From: Massospora cicadina
Lineage: Eukaryota; Entomophthoromycota; Entomophthoromycetes; Entomophthorales; Entomophthoraceae
Assembly (NCBI GenBank): GCA_022478985.1
Contig: JAKSZP010012158.1
Span: forward strand, 36,477 to 100,476
DNA length: 64,000 nt
Direction of reading: 5' to 3'
A model generated the notes under the pieces. That model had not been told where the DNA came from. It worked only from the letters and a program-made list of their open reading frames with translations, and searched no databases. Positions 10,690 to 22,706 of this stretch are shown in pieces. Position numbers and translations under genes: made by a program. Position 1 is the first letter of the stretch. Every line of letters starts with the position of its first letter.

Positions 10690-11240
10690 TTTGTATTAGT
10701 TGAGAAGTTGAGGCCTTTTAGTCAAGATGGAAACACGCATGGATACTTTAAACAGTTTTAATTCTCCATGGAAGGAGAATCAGACTGGCATAAAGCTAAA
10801 CTGTTATTCGCTCTGAACGTCAAGAGCGCTGACCAGGTTATATGTTACTTAAGAATAGCGCTGTAACATATCAGGAAGTGAAGGAGATAGTGATCCACCT
10901 GTTCAGGGGTGTGGCAAAGATGGTGCAGCGCAAGGCGTATTTTCTGACAATAAAATTCTGGAAGAATTAGTCTTTAGTGGAGTTTGCGGAGTGTTTCACA
11001 TCTGAGGCCCATGTTTTAGTGGGAGCAGATATTTTTACCAATGAGGATGTGGGAATTACAATGACGGCAGCTGTTAAGCCATATCAGGAGCTGTATAGTG
11101 CTATGGACCCCCTTCTTCAAGAAGATGTAGCACTATAAAAATCATCAGTTATTTAGACATCTACCCATCACTTTTAGTGCTCCCAACATGGAACGGAAAG
11201 CTACTGTGAACGCTACCAAATACCTTCTCGGGAAATGGAC
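10690..11240 (+). pseudogene. gag of C2
   Basis: Matching blocks to C1 gag: EKLRPFSQDGNTHGYFKQF, then DWHKAKLLFALNVKSADQV, then a ThrAlaAlaVal-type block (about 11060) equal to the C1 segment near 3895. Frames are broken at several places. It is recognisable only by comparison with C1. Confidence 0.65.
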
Positions 11241-11939
11241 AACAACAAATAGGCTATAATCCATTGGATCTGTTAGGCCACTTAACACTTTGGCGAGTCT
11301 TTTCCGTCCTCCTTATATCAACTGGCTCATCCTGGCCAAATTACAACCCCATGTTAAATTTTGACCTGGACTTCCAGGTGTGATGCAGAGACAAATGCAT
11401 TATACAAAATCTTGCTTCTTATGCATCCAAAGAGGCCATCATGCGACCAGCTTCCTGGGCAAACCACACGTTCATGCAGTACCGCCAGCCCTGAATGAAA
11501 AGAAAATTTTGAGCAAAGTAGAGACGGGATGCTCTACCCCATTGATCCAAATTTAATTGTACCTGAGGATTTTAATGAGTCGCTTTTCAACGGTCCTGGT
11601 AACACCCTGACAATTTACCATACCAACAAACCCTCAATGATGCCTTAGCCTCAACCCAAGAGGGAGACAAGAAAAATACAGGCTCAGAGTTTCTCTGAGA
11701 TTAAAAATTGTATGCCTTTTAAATTCTTGAGCATAATGTCATGGGCGAATTCAGACCCTCAACAGATGTTGCCACATTAGATGAGGTAAACATTGCGATT
11801 CCAGTAGAGAAAATTGCCCAAGAGCATCCTAATGTCAGTGCCAGTATTATCACTTTTTTGATAATTTAAAGCCCTTGGATGTCCATATAATAAACACCAA
11901 CGGTTCTTCTTATTTAGAGTGTACATATTGTGATATTTT

Positions 11940-12720
11940 GTAGAAAAATACAAAAATCTGAGCAGTTATAGATACTGGCGCCCCAGTCAATATAATATCC
12001 ACCAAGCTAGTGGCTACGCTTCTGCTAAAGCCTTATTTGGAACATTGAGTAGTTTTGGGACTGTGAGAGCAGAGCACTGTCTCAGAGAGTGCTTACAGCA
12101 CGTTGCCTATGAGGTTTAGGTTGAACAGCGCATCTCAACCAGCTGTGTTTTTGCTTATAATAATTATGACATTTTAATCAGGGCCACATTATTGCGGCAA
12201 TTTGACATGGTGGTCAATATGGCGGAAGAAAATTCAAGGTTTTAGAGCAAAGGATCCCAGCTATTTTACCTCCAGAAAAGTCTCAAAGGACCTCATTCGC
12301 TCCATTCAAATAAATTTCCATAACCAATGGCGTGATTCCTGTTTGATATTGGCAGATGAAGTAGAAAACAAGAGCTCTTCTTAACCAGATTTATGAGTAT
12401 AATGGTGTTCTGCTACAGGTTGCAAACGCTATAAATATACCTTCTGGGCATCAGGTCATAGTAGGTACAGAGCTTAAAATAGAAATCCCTAAAGGGCTAT
12501 GTGGTAAAATTATGGGGCCCTACCAGCAATCGCATCTAGAACCTCATGTGGCTTCTGGGATACAGTTACCAGGGCATGGGGAAGAAAAAATATAATTAGT
12601 AAACTTACAAAAGGAGTTTATGAAGGTTAAAGGCACCAAATGGTGGCTTATCTGCACTTGAATCCTAATGATGAAATTACCATATCCATAACTTTGGTTC
12701 CTTGGAGGACCTCAGTCTAC
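11940..12720 (+). pseudogene. protease and dUTPase-like region of C2
   Basis: Protease motif VIDTGAPVNIISTKL at about 11967-12010. After a damaged stretch, the dUTPase-like block reappears at about 12390-12700: NQIYEYNGVLLQVANAINI, PSGHQVIVGTELKIEIP, KGLCGKIMGPYQQS, LEPHVASGIQL and LVNLQKEF. PRSG and YRG motifs are absent here too. The match in two separate copies shows that the non-catalytic form was already in their common ancestor. Confidence 0.6.
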
Positions 12721-12849
12721 CTGTAAAAACCTCATCCAGTGTAATGACAGTAGTTCTGCGTGTGGTCCTATCTAGGCTATTGGAGGAACAGACTGATCAA
12801 GCGATGGATCTGTTTAAAAGATACCAATGAATTTTTGCATCTGACAACC

Positions 12850-14150
12850 ACGATTTGGGATGTGAACATGGAGTTGTGCCTCAAGTAGACATGGGATATC
12901 ACCCTCCCATCTGGTCATGGCCTATCCATCACTCAAAAGCTGCGGAAGAAGTTTTATCTGATGAGGCAATCAATTTAACTGGGGATGTTAGAACCATTAA
13001 AGGTCCCTGTCCATCGCCAATGCTAATTGTTAAGAAGAAGGATGGCACTAACTGGGGTAGTAATTGACTACAGGAAGCTTAACAAAATTAAAAAAAATTT
13101 ATCCGCTTTTGCAAATTGATGACGTTTTAGATTGGCTGGGCGGTGCCAACTATTTCTCTGCTATGAACTTGATATCAATAATAGCATACTGAGTTGCCTG
13201 AAGCAGAACAAGAGAAGTGCGCCTAATCACCTCAAAGGGATGTTCCAGTCTGAATATATGCCACAAGGTTTGTATAACGCCCCTGCTACGTTCCAGCAGG
13301 CAATGGACACTATCTTAGGTGACCTGAAGATTTCCTTCGTTCTAGTCTATCTTGACAATATCAATGTGTTCTCTCAAATGTTCAAGGTGCATTTAAACCA
13401 CTTTGAAGAATAGTTCCACTTACTTGAAGTTAACATAAAATTAAATCTCGAAAATGCTACTCTTTTAAGGAACAATTGGAATGCCTCAGGTTCATGTTAG
13501 ACTCAAGAGGGCTTAGACATCAGCTGGAGAAGATGGAAGATATATGTAAGATGACTCATCCAGGTAATAAGCGTTATTTCCAGGTGTTTTTGAGGATTGT
13601 CAGTTACTATAGCGGTTCAAACCTAACATCAGCTAAATTGGGGGCCTGCTCTTTGAGCTATTAAAGAAAAACGCCACCTTTGACTGGACTGAACATTGCA
13701 AAATACTTTTGACGTCTTATGTACCGCATTGGCCAATGTTCTAGTTTTAAAATACCTTGGTTTTAAAAAGGAATTCATTGTGCAAATGGACGCTTCTCTT
13801 TCTATATTAGGGGCAGTATTATCCCAGAAAGATGATGACATGTAGGCATTCCGTTAAGTTTTGTAGCTGAAGCTTAAATTGCCATAAACGTAATACACCA
13901 TGACTGAGCGTGAGTGCATAATGGTGATATATGCATATTAACATTTTTGGGTATACCTCCACAGAGTGAAATTTAGAGTAATAACAGATCATGCATCCTT
14001 GCGTTAGTTGAAAATTCTTTGGGAACCTTAAATACGACTAGCACAATGGTCACTGATGCTCCAAACTTACAACTTTGAGATAGTACACCAGTTGGGGGCT
14101 AAACATTAAAACGCATACTGTCTCTTCCTTTTATCTACAGTCATCATTAC
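12850..14150 (+). pseudogene. reverse transcriptase and RNase H of C2
   Basis: The ORF at 12855-13067 carries the RT N-terminus with SPMLIVKKKDGTNW. The ORF at 13132-13413 carries the palm: GMFQSEYMPQGLYNAPATFQ and LVYLDNINVFSQ at about 13340. As in C1, the active-site box is YLDN. RNase H is seen near 13780 (FIVQMDASLSILGAVLSQ), then TERECIMVIYAY and ITDHASLR near 13985. In-frame stops are frequent. Confidence 0.8.
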
Positions 14151-14168
14151 GGTGGATTTGTCAGACTA

Positions 14169-15420
14169 ATGTATGAGAAGATGATTACTGGCAAATACTA
14201 TGATGAGTCACCACGGGTGATTAAAGCGCTAGATGGGCTTAGACGTGACTTTTTCTTGCGCAATGGGGAACTATATAAGAAATTGGAGAAATGTCGCTGT
14301 GTTCCTAAAACCTTCCGCCAGGGCAAATGTTTTAAAAAGAACACAAGGCAGTAGGTCATGGAGGGTTGTGGAAAACATTGGAGTTTTTGCGCCCACATTA
14401 TTTTGGGAGAGCATGCACTATGACGTGCTTGAATCTACTGCTTTTTGTAACCAGTGTCAAGTGTAGAAACCTTTGCACAAGAAAACTACTTACCAGATGG
14501 TAAAGCCCCATTTCGCGTGGCACACTGTTTCCCTTGATGTGGTGGGGATTCTGTTAACTGGTATCAATCACTCTAAGTCTACCCTAGTAGCGATAGACCA
14601 CTTGACAAGGTAGGTGGAAGCAAGAATGATTAATGATCTAGGGGTTGTCACCTCCGCTAAGTTATTATAAAGTGTGTCATACAACAACATGGCTGTCCGC
14701 AGTTTATTCTCATAGACAACGGAACAAATTTTATGTTGCATGTCCTTCCTAAGCTCAATGAATTAATGGCAATCCGCGGTGTTTTAACTACTCTATACCA
14801 CCCTGAACAATGGAATGATTGAGTGGATCAATGGAACCTTGGTTTCGCTTTCTCCAAAAGCTTGTAAAAGATCGTCCCACTGAATGGAATACCCTCCTAT
14901 CCAGTGCCATATTTACTTATAATATTAGCTATCATTTGTTAATGGGGAAAAGCTCCTTCCAATTACTTTATGGAGGTCATCTGGATTTGGTGGCATTGCT
15001 TTATTCCTGTGTGGAGGATACCAGCGGAGTAGAGCCACAGCGTTATCTGACCATTCTAACAGACACGCTGGTAAAACTTAATCTTGAAGCTTATTTGACT
15101 AGTTTAGCTAAGAAGATTCGTGATCAGACAGATGGACAATATAGAATTAGTGGACTCCCACAGTTCATAATAGGAGATGATTTATTATTCTACGAATAAC
15201 ATGGATTTAGAAGAAAGAACAATCTCGCCAACATATGGGCTGGACCATTTAATTTTATTTAACTGAGGCAAGCTGACCAGGGGATGGGCATTACTGAGTA
15301 AGGGCTGGACCATTTAAGATAATTGAAAAGACATGTTTTTATGCCTAAACCATTAAGGAACCTGCAGGTGGTCAGATTATCAACCAAGTACACGCTAAGT
15401 TTCTGCGGCCTTATATACAA
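14169..15420 (+). pseudogene. integrase of C2
   Basis: Zinc domain HYDVLESTAFCNQCQV at about 14420-14466, core VSLDVVGILL near 14530, LIDNGTNF near 14712, and a DDE Glu region near 14815. The C-terminal part NISYHLLMGKSSFQLLYGG matches C1. The coding frame near 15250 is split by the 50-bp insertion. Confidence 0.75.
15252..15301 (-). mobile_element. 50-bp retroposed tail with 15-bp target duplication
   Basis: A 15-bp direct repeat, GGGCTGGACCATTTA, lies at 15237-15251 and 15302-15316 within C2 integrase sequence. Between the copies is a 50-bp insert whose minus strand reads TAATGCCCATCCCCTGG ... CTTGCCTCAGTTAAATA. This is the 3' tail of the SINE at 26331-26615 and, more loosely, of the two gag-only LINE derivatives. 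It looks like a severely 5'-truncated retrotransposition event. Confidence 0.85.
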
Positions 15421-15450
15421 TAAGGGACTTATTGTACAGTCAAGGGGTAA

Positions 15451-15891
15451 TTTTGAGAAATTATAATGTCTGGTTGATAAGCAATATAGACAGCAGACCG
15501 TATTTTATTTTTCACTGTGAGCCTCAAGATTTGAATATAATTTATGTAAACTTTGTAGTGAGTCAATAGAGATGACAATATTTCAGTGAATAGAGTGGAT
15601 CCTTCCGGAACCTCAATGGAGCAAAACATTAAATTGTAGTAAATAGGGCTTAACTAAGCTGAAGGGTCTAACTGACCAAGAATACTTAGGATTAATAACT
15701 GAGCGAGAGATTGAAAAGAATGAGATTTTTTAGTAGTAAGATAGGATTGAGAATTGAGAGTGAAGAAGAGAGGAGAAGGTTTAGTGGAAGTAGTCTATTA
15801 TTTTTATATATAATAAAGAGGTATCTGTTGGAGCGATAGCTTCCTGTTTTTATTTACTATTATTTACCAAGAATCGGTAATCCTCATAACA
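15451..15891 (+). repeat. 3' LTR of C2
   Basis: It follows the purine tract CAAGGGGTAA. Its start aligns with the C1 LTR (ATGTCTGGTTGATAAGC against ATGACTGGATGATAAGC), and it ends CTCATAACA. The middle is diverged, with an AATAAAG signal near 15812. Confidence 0.7.
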
Positions 15892-15977
15892 TCCATCCGT
15901 TGCTTAGTGTTCTAAACCTGTGCAATCAGTTTAGCAGATTGCAAGCAATACCGCCAAAAGTTAGCTACAGGTACCAA

Positions 15978-17280
15978 TGGTCATTTTCTTATTTTATAAA
16001 AACAGAAAATGAGATTAAGACTGGCCTGCCAGTTAGGGTGCGTGAGCACCCAGAAAGACAGCCAAATGCCAAAGGCACTGCTGCTTGAATGACTTGAAGG
16101 TGGGTTGGAAGATGGGCGAACCATTAATGGTAGATTGAGATGGTGGTATGAAGCAAACTGGTACAAAGCCAGGTTGTTGCCACTATGGAGCCAGTGGATT
16201 TGAGTGTAGAAAGCATTTGCACTACAATAATGGTGGTGGGTTCCATCACAGGGTTGTTGGAGAGAGGGCAGGTGGCAAGATTGTGAAATATCGCCCAGTG
16301 GGGAGGTAAAGCTTCCAACAAAATTGAAAGATCCTGATGCCAAATAGCTTTAGCAAGTAGGAGGTGTCTGAGGATGCCCCAAGTACGGTATGCTCAATCC
16401 ATGATGCTAGGCAACATTGTTGTTATGATAGCCATAAGGGCTTAGTCATTGCGCAACCCAAAAATCATATTTGGGGCTGGGTCTCATGGCGGATACCAAA
16501 AGAAGATTTTCAGAAAGTAAGTTTATTCAGTAGAAGAGTTTTTTAAAAAATTAAGGTAAAATTATTGACCAGCAATTCTACCTGATAGGGATAGAGTTTT
16601 ATTCACCTGGTCATTTTGGGTTTAAGATGATGTGCATGGGAACGGGGAACTCAAAAATTGACTTTGAGCAGCGGAACTTGAGACAAAAATTGTTCAAACT
16701 GATGTGAACTCTTCAGCAGAAGACTGAATCAAAGTTGATACGGCCTCTGGCGCCCAAAAACGTTTTTATTATGATTGCGCCTGCTTGAGTGGCGGCGTCT
16801 TGCTCAACGGATGGCGGGGACCTCCCAGGGCCATTACAAACTGGGGATGGTCCAAATTGGTTGAGAACGAGCTCATGAAACCCAACCCAAATGCACCTGG
16901 TTTCTTTGGTTAATATAACTTTTTCTAAATACAAGTGGAACTGGGCCTCACCAAAAAATAAGAGGGTTCATTTCCTTTTGTTGATCTGGTGGAACTCAAA
17001 CCCAGCATCAGGGGAGGGAATTACTTTATTTTTCCCACGTCAGTCCCTTTCTGCTGCACTTTGGCACAAACCATTTTAATGCGCTGCATCAACTCGCCAG
17101 TCATCATAATGGAAATGGGTGGGTGAGCATTCAGGGGTAGGCTATAACCCACCGCTTGTCTACCACATGGGCGAGATCACCCTGTGTGACGAGGGGATGG
17201 CCATCCTCTTTGTACCCTTCTTTGTGGGAAATGGGAACGTATACCAGTCCAAGCGCAGTGGGCGTTCCCTCAGACTTATA
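15978..17280 (-). repeat. family A LTR copy (solo or truncated), minus strand
   Basis: Aligns with the A1 LTRs (51874-53307, 57775-59204) in the same orientation: hydrophobic block FWVLTHPNWQASLN near its 3' end, the segment near 16800 matching 52730/58610, and the stretch near 17160-17230 matching 53185-53260. Ends are slightly altered (TGGTCAT and CTTATA in place of TGTCAT and CTTACA), and no target duplication is visible. Just above it begins plus-strand integrase of the host element. Confidence 0.75.
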
Positions 17281-17284
17281 CTCC

Positions 17285-17626
17285 CCAACTCCAGGATATA
17301 GAGAATTCCACCAACCATGATCCCAGACGTGGGTTACTTCAGACACAAATTTTGCCTTAATCTGATAAAGTGGACGTTCAACTGGCTAGGAATCTCCTAG
17401 GATTTTCTAGCGTGGATCACCAATTGCATGACTTGTGTGTGCGCTGAGTCAGATCAATTTGTATGAATGGTCTCCTGCATCCACTGCAGCAGACTCAGTG
17501 TTTTGTAGACCTCAATATACATCAACTCTATTGTTTAACTCCCCATTCAAGTAGGCTTGATATGATTATGTTGGTCATGGACTAAACTATGGAATTCTTC
17601 TTATATACCCCATGTATGTCCACTAC
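17285..17626 (+). pseudogene. family A integrase, first part (split by B1)
   Basis: The plus-strand translation (with one frameshift) shows NHDP, LIKWTFNWLGIS, FLAWITNCMTCVCAESDQ (zinc-binding Cys pair) and LLHPLQQ, then VMD and FFLYTPCMSTT at the break. These blocks match the A1 integrase (DLIKRTYNWVGLTKEVLAYIADCITCAQVK). The frame continues at 23549 with TSKEMAQLLVCHVL, so element B1 sits inside this codon stretch. Confidence 0.75.
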
Positions 17627-18467
17627 TGTAAGGAGAGTTACCATAACTCTCCTGTTCCCAGCGTGGTAGTGCTTGGTGCACAGGCCCAGCGCCAGGGAAC
17701 TAGCCGTTAGAATAAAAATAGTTATTGCCCACCAGAGGGTGCTGGAGTAATAATAACATAAGCAAAGAAATGTGATAGATAACCAGCCAAAAATGTCGCG
17801 GTGCACACTGAGAGAAGGGGTAAACGACCCAGGTTGGAGGGTACCTGGACGAACCAATGGTGCTTGAGGTGATAACTTTACTGTGTCAAAAATGTCAAAT
17901 TTAATGGAGTGTGAGACCTCCACAAAGGGGTCCGCACACAGGATTGTTTGGAATAGCATTTAAAAAACGGTAAAAATGGGGGGGGTTTTATTTGCAAAAG
18001 TCGACTAACAAGGAATGTTAATAGAAAACACATTTGAGCATCAATGGGGGAATATGTGTTTTGCTGCAGTAGACCCAAGCACTGACCCACCAATAGGGCA
18101 ATGCTACCTTTAAAATTAGTTAAATAAGCCAAGCCTGACTTCACTTGGGTGATCAATTGAAGTTGGATTCAACCTGAACGCGTTGTTTTGTAAATGGAAT
18201 GGGTTTCAAAACCCCGTTCCTAAACAAACTGAATGGAACTGTCCACATTAATTTGGTAGACCATCCGTTTCAACTCCTGGGACAATGTGAGGGGCTGGGC
18301 ATTTGGCACCCCACTAGTACCAACCTGGGCATATTTTTCCCTTACCCAGCGTTGGTCTAGGGTATGCCTCAGGTCAGGGAGGGCCTGTAGTTTCACCTTC
18401 TGGGCCTCCTGGCGCCCAGCCTTATTTTTGAGGTTGATCTCCACTATGATGTCATGTGCACATGACA
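17627..18467 (-). repeat. 3' LTR of B1
   Basis: Plus-strand ends TGTAAGGAGAG and CACATGACA. Its first 18 element-strand bases, TGTCATGTGCACATGACA (18450-18467), are a perfect palindrome, slightly altered in the other LTR. On the minus strand it encodes frames 18468-18220 and 17959-17582, also found in the 5' LTR. Confidence 0.9.
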
Positions 18468-18484
18468 TTACCCTCTCCTCCTGA
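18468..18484 (-). promoter_or_regulatory. polypurine tract of B1
   Basis: The minus strand reads AGGAGGAGAGGGTAA directly before the TG of the 3' LTR. Confidence 0.75.
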
Positions 18485-19740
18485 CGTGGCTCAACCCCCC
18501 TCCAGGGGCTTGCGCAAGGGAAAAGTTCTTATGGGCAGGGGCCAACTTCATGGCGGCAACGGACGGTTTATGTTGGGATCCAGCAGCCTGGGCGAAACAC
18601 TTGTGGAAGGCGTCAATCAGATCTTGGGCATGCACACAGTTGCGCGCTGGAACCCAACTGTTCTCTGCAGCATCAAAGCCCTTCCAGGATAACAGGTACT
18701 TGAGTCTTCTTTTAATGCGGTGGGAGGCAGCTATTTCTTCCACCTCCCACTCTGGCGCCCCACCACGAGATAGGCCTCTGGAGTTTTTGGTTGGAGGCCC
18801 TTAAACAACGTCAGTTTGCTCTCATGAAACACAGGGAAGAACTGGAATGAGGGGGAGATCTATCTGGTTTGAGGCGTGGCCCACCTTTCTAACAACGCGG
18901 TAGGGGCCAATCCTCTTTGGTCCCAGCTTCTTGCATGGCTGCTTGATAGGGATGTTATGAGCATCAAACATCATGAGATCCTCTTCCTTGTACGCAGTAC
19001 TTACTCGGCGCTTCCCATCAGTGTTCTCCTTATACACCTTCATTGCCGCCTTCATGCTTGTGGAAGCCCCCTGGTGGACCTTCTTGATTGTCTTGGCAAA
19101 GTCCACCACCGCTTCAACCTTATACCCAAAGCTGGGCTCTATGTTAAAGGCGGGGTTAAAGCCATGGCTGGCAAAAAATGGGGAAAAACCAATCGAGAAG
19201 TGCAAGGTATTGTTGTAGCTAAACTGGGCCATGGGAAGGTGAGAAGCCCAATCTGAATGATAAGCGGCAGTGTAACACCGCATGAACTGCTCCAAACACT
19301 GGTTCACTCTTTCAGTCTGCCCGTCTGATTGTGGATGATAAGCATTAAACAGCAAGGGCGAATCTGAAGAGTCTTACACAACTCTTCCCAAAATGACAGA
19401 GGTAAATTGAGGTCCCCAGTCACTGATAATCTCTCGGGGAACTCCATGTAGCACAAACACATGCGTGACAAAGAGCCTGGCCATCTCTGCCACATTTATT
19501 GTTGTTCTACAAGGAATGAATTGGGCGAACTTTGTAAACCCATCCACCACCAACATGATGGCACTATAACCATCTGAGACAGGTAGTTCTACAATAAAAT
19601 CCACTGTTAGAGAAGTCCAGGGCCCTTCAGCTTTCTGAACTGGTACCTGCAACCCCGCTAAAGGTTGATGATTTGGCTTCATCTGGTTGCAGATCAAACC
19701 TTCCTTACAATACCGCCACACCTGAGCAGGCAAGCCCTTC
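18485..19740 (-). pseudogene. integrase with chromodomain of B1
   Basis: From 19733: the end of the zinc domain, then GPWTSLTVDFIVELP (first catalytic Asp), MLVVDGFTKFAQFIPC, GVPREIISDWGPQF (second Asp) and, after a frameshift near 19350, NAYHPQSDGQTERVNQCLEQ with the catalytic Glu. The C-terminal part has GPKRIGPYRVVRKVGHAS (GPY/F module). The frame 18743-18468 adds a chromodomain, VEEIAASHRIKRRLKYLLSW then KGFDAAENSWVPARN, which in such elements directs integration to histone-marked chromatin. All three DDE residues survive though the frame does not. Confidence 0.9.
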
Positions 19741-19999
19741 CAATTGTATGTGCGCCGTATTAACTCTAATGTCTTCGCTTTACCAAGATGACCAATGGTG
19801 AGTCCATCATGAAAGTCCCGGATGCTTTCCAGGCGAAGTGGTCCAGCAGGAACCCATAGGCACCCCTAAAACCACACCATCTCATCCTTCATGTGATAGC
19901 CCCTGGAGAGATCCTCTTGATTCAACTCGCACTTAGCAAGTAACAGTATATTCAGCTGCTAGCGGCTGATAAAGTACTACCTTCCTGAACATACTATAT

Positions 20000-21470
20000 T
20001 CTTCCACGCTTTCCAGAGGTGCAAGCGCTGGCCCATTGGCCAGCGGAGAGGGAATTTGCGACAGAATTTTACTTGGAGGAATCATAAACTGTGTGTTGTG
20101 AACTTCTACCTCCTTGGGATCAGGCGCTAAAGCAGGGTTGTAGCTCAAAGCATCCGCCAAACCATTATCCTTGCCAAAGGTGAACTCATATGTGAATGCG
20201 AATTGGGCAAAGGTCTCATGCCAATGAGTCTGCCGTGGGCAAGGACATGAGGAGCGCGGTAGTACAACAAGGCACGGTGGTCTGTACATACCCAGAAAGG
20301 TTGGGATGAGCCACGCAAGTGTGATGCCAATAAGTCAGCGCCTCCACCACTGTCAATAACTCCTTATCATAAACGGCGTAATTCAACTCTGGAAAAGACA
20401 TCTTCCTAGAAAAAAATCCCACCAGATGCTCTATCCCATCTTCGCCTCCTTGTAACAAGGCAGCCACTATGGCGAAGTTGAAGGCATTAGTAGACACAAT
20501 GAACTTCTTTGAAGGGTTGACATGGCGAAGAACAGACATGGACAACAGAGTGCACTTCACTGCTTGGAAAGCATCCTCCAAAGTGGGAGACCACTGAAGC
20601 ACCTTGGCACCGCTAGCCTTGTATAAGGGAGCCGCCACCTCAGACAGATTGCGAGTGAACTTATTGAGGAACGTACATGTCCTCAAAAAGCTCCTCAATT
20701 TCTTGACCGAGGTGGGGGTAGGCCACTCACAAATAGTCTTCTCCTTATCTGGAGTTATCATGTGTCCTTGGTCAAACATGACGTTGCCCAGAAAAGTGAT
20801 CTGGGACTTGAAGAAAACACTTGCTTATATTCAGCGTAAGGCTGACTGCCTTTAACCACTCCACCACTTGCTGAAGGTGTAAAGCATGGGACTCCTGATC
20901 AGGGGAAAACACCATTATGTCATCCATGTAGGCAACTGCGCATACCTCTAACAAGTCAACCAACGCTGCATCAATGTAGCGTTGAAAGATATTAGGGGCA
21001 TTCTTAAGCCCAAAGGGCATGACCCGAAACTGGAAAATTCCTTTTCTGGTGTGGAAGGCGTTTAACCATACTGGCTCTTCTTGATCAAGATTTGATTAAA
21101 CGCATTGAGGCAATCCAACTTGGAGAAGACCTTCGCCTTCTCCACATAGCGCGCAATTTGTGGATACAAAGGGATGGGATGGAGGTCTGGTATAGTGACG
21201 TTGTTAAGGTTACCATAGTCCACACACAGGCGTAAAGTACCATAAGACCTCTCCACAAAGAGAAGGGAGGAGCATACAGGGGAGGTACGCTGAAAAATCG
21301 CCCCTTTGGCTAACTGTTCCTTTAGCCACACATCCAACGCCTCTCCTCCCGGACAGTCAATGGGTAATGGGGGAAGATATATGCACCAGATCCACAGTGA
21401 ACTTGAAGTCACAATCAAATTCAGAGCGCTCAGGAAGTGTGTTAGCGGATACTGCATCAAAAGAAGATGC
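20000..21470 (-). pseudogene. reverse transcriptase and RNase H of B1
   Basis: RT N-terminus at 21460-21062 (SLLFVERSYGTLRLCVDYGN, then VFSKLDCLNAFNQI). Palm at 21020-20772: MPFGLKNAPNIFQRYIDAAL and VAYMDDIMVFS, with an intact YMDD box. The connection and RNase H follow in frame 20779-20216: KLRSFLRTCTFLNKFTRNLS, then FIVSTNAFNFAIVAALLQGG, where the first RNase H Asp is Asn, then AVYDKELLTVVEAL. The frame 20289-19933 completes RNase H (TFGKDNGLADALSYNPALAP). Frameshifts near 21050, 20790 and 20280. Confidence 0.9.
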
Positions 21471-21559
21471 CAACTCCTCCAAACAGGAAGGTAAGAAAAG
21501 TCCCACGGAGGGCTTCAGCAAAGGAGCAATATAAGGAGTGGGAACATTGGGCCAATGGG

Positions 21560-21970
21560 GTAATGTGCCCTGGGCGTTATCCTCTGACAAAGGAATAATC
21601 AACTGGTGACAGTTTACCAAAGACAAGGATAGAGTGTTTTCTTTCAAATTAGTCCTGACATCAAACTTTCTCCACCACTCAACCCCAAAAAGATGGTGAA
21701 CAAGAGGTGCTTGATAGCTTGAAAATGGTCTGACAGAAGATAGGCGCCCACCTGTTAGTCCACCAACCCCATGAAGTTAAGCGCAGGGATACCTTGAGAA
21801 GCCCTCCCTCTATCCATGCCACCTGGTGAGTAACTCAACTCAAGGTAATCAGCAAGGTATTGGTCAATAAAATTATTTAAGGCACCATTATCCACTAAAA
21901 AAGTTGTGCTGAACTTCCCAAAAGAGGATGTAATGGTAGCAGTCAAGAGGAAGAATCCAGATTAGGAATT
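21560..21970 (-). pseudogene. protease region of B1
   Basis: The frame 21946-21755 carries FGKFSTTFLVDNGALNNFID, a retropepsin site in which D-S/T-G is D-N-G, followed by ADYLELSYSPGG and GIPALNFMGLVDYQV. The equivalent in B2 lies at 27350-27500. The next frame (21647-21357) is the linker to RT. Confidence 0.75.
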
Positions 21971-22692
21971 AATTAAAGCAGAAAATGCCCCACCTCACCT
22001 AGAAACTTCTGTCTTGAGCAAACCATAAGGGTAGGTTTTGGAATCAAAAGGGGGAGGGATAGTTGGCCACTCTTACTACTGAGGCCACATACCCATCCAT
22101 GCCTTCTGCAGGTGCATAAACATTTTCATATTGGAAACGCAGTTCTTTTTCAACTTCCTGAGTACTGCGAATCATGGAAGAGGTCAAACGGGGATTTTCT
22201 GGTGTGATTCCATACACAGGAATAGGTTCCAGATCAGAGCCAAGAGAGGGCCAATATGGTTCAGAGGTATATATCAGGTTTTTGTTATAAAATGCATTTT
22301 TAGATGCGAATGACCCTATTCTTTAACCTCAATGGAATGCTCAACGCTATCCAAGGCCAACACCCCCAGGCCCATCTGCGCCAATTCTGCTGGCATCGAC
22401 TGAGCGCGCTGCAAAGGAAAACTCGTTTATTGAAATGGAAATTGATTATTTCGGCAGAAAGTTAGAGAATCACGACTTATGGACATCGAAGCGTCCATAT
22501 CCACCATGTATGAGCATGAAGGGTGGATACTTTTCGGTTGGAAGCAACCATAATAATGCTGAGTTTCTCCAACTTTCAGGAAAAAGAGGAAACAGTGGTG
22601 CGGCTAATGACAGCCAAAGCCCACAGTTGGCTCCCACTGTTTCCACTTTGGAAAAGTTCCACACAGAAAAGTTTGTGCATATAAGAAAAGGT
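21971..22692 (-). pseudogene. gag remnant of B1
   Basis: Only about 720 bases separate the protease from the PBS region, short for a gag. No capsid motif or CCHC knuckle is readable. The minus-strand frame 22664-22470 and the tail of the LTR-crossing frame (to 22576) are the only open pieces. A deletion in gag is likely. Confidence 0.4.
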
Positions 22693-22706
22693 GGTTGGTT
22701 GACTAA
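22693..22706 (-). promoter_or_regulatory. putative self-priming PBS of B1
   Basis: The minus strand after the 5' LTR reads TTAGTCAACCAACC, without the TGG expected of tRNA primers. Element B2 has TTAGTCGACCAACC in the same place. Its complement resembles LTR sequence at 23076-23085 (element strand TTGGTCGACT), 463 bases from the LTR start. Confidence 0.5.

Larger units (their letters stand above)
10651..15891 (+). mobile_element. Ty3/Gypsy element C2, 5'-truncated and heavily decayed
   Basis: Same domain order and same protein blocks as C1, with more stops and frameshifts: gag about 10.7-11.25 kb, protease near 11.97 kb, dUTPase-like about 12.39-12.70 kb, RT about 12.85-13.66 kb, RNase H about 13.75-14.1 kb, integrase about 14.17-15.42 kb, 3' LTR 15451-15891. 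No 5' LTR in the correct orientation is visible. A 50-bp retroposed tail interrupts it at 15252. It is clearly older than C1 judging from the density of breaks. Confidence 0.85.

Noticed and set aside
18876..19256. Plus-strand 126-codon frame
   Set aside because: Lies antisense to a well-supported integrase with its DDE Glu motif.
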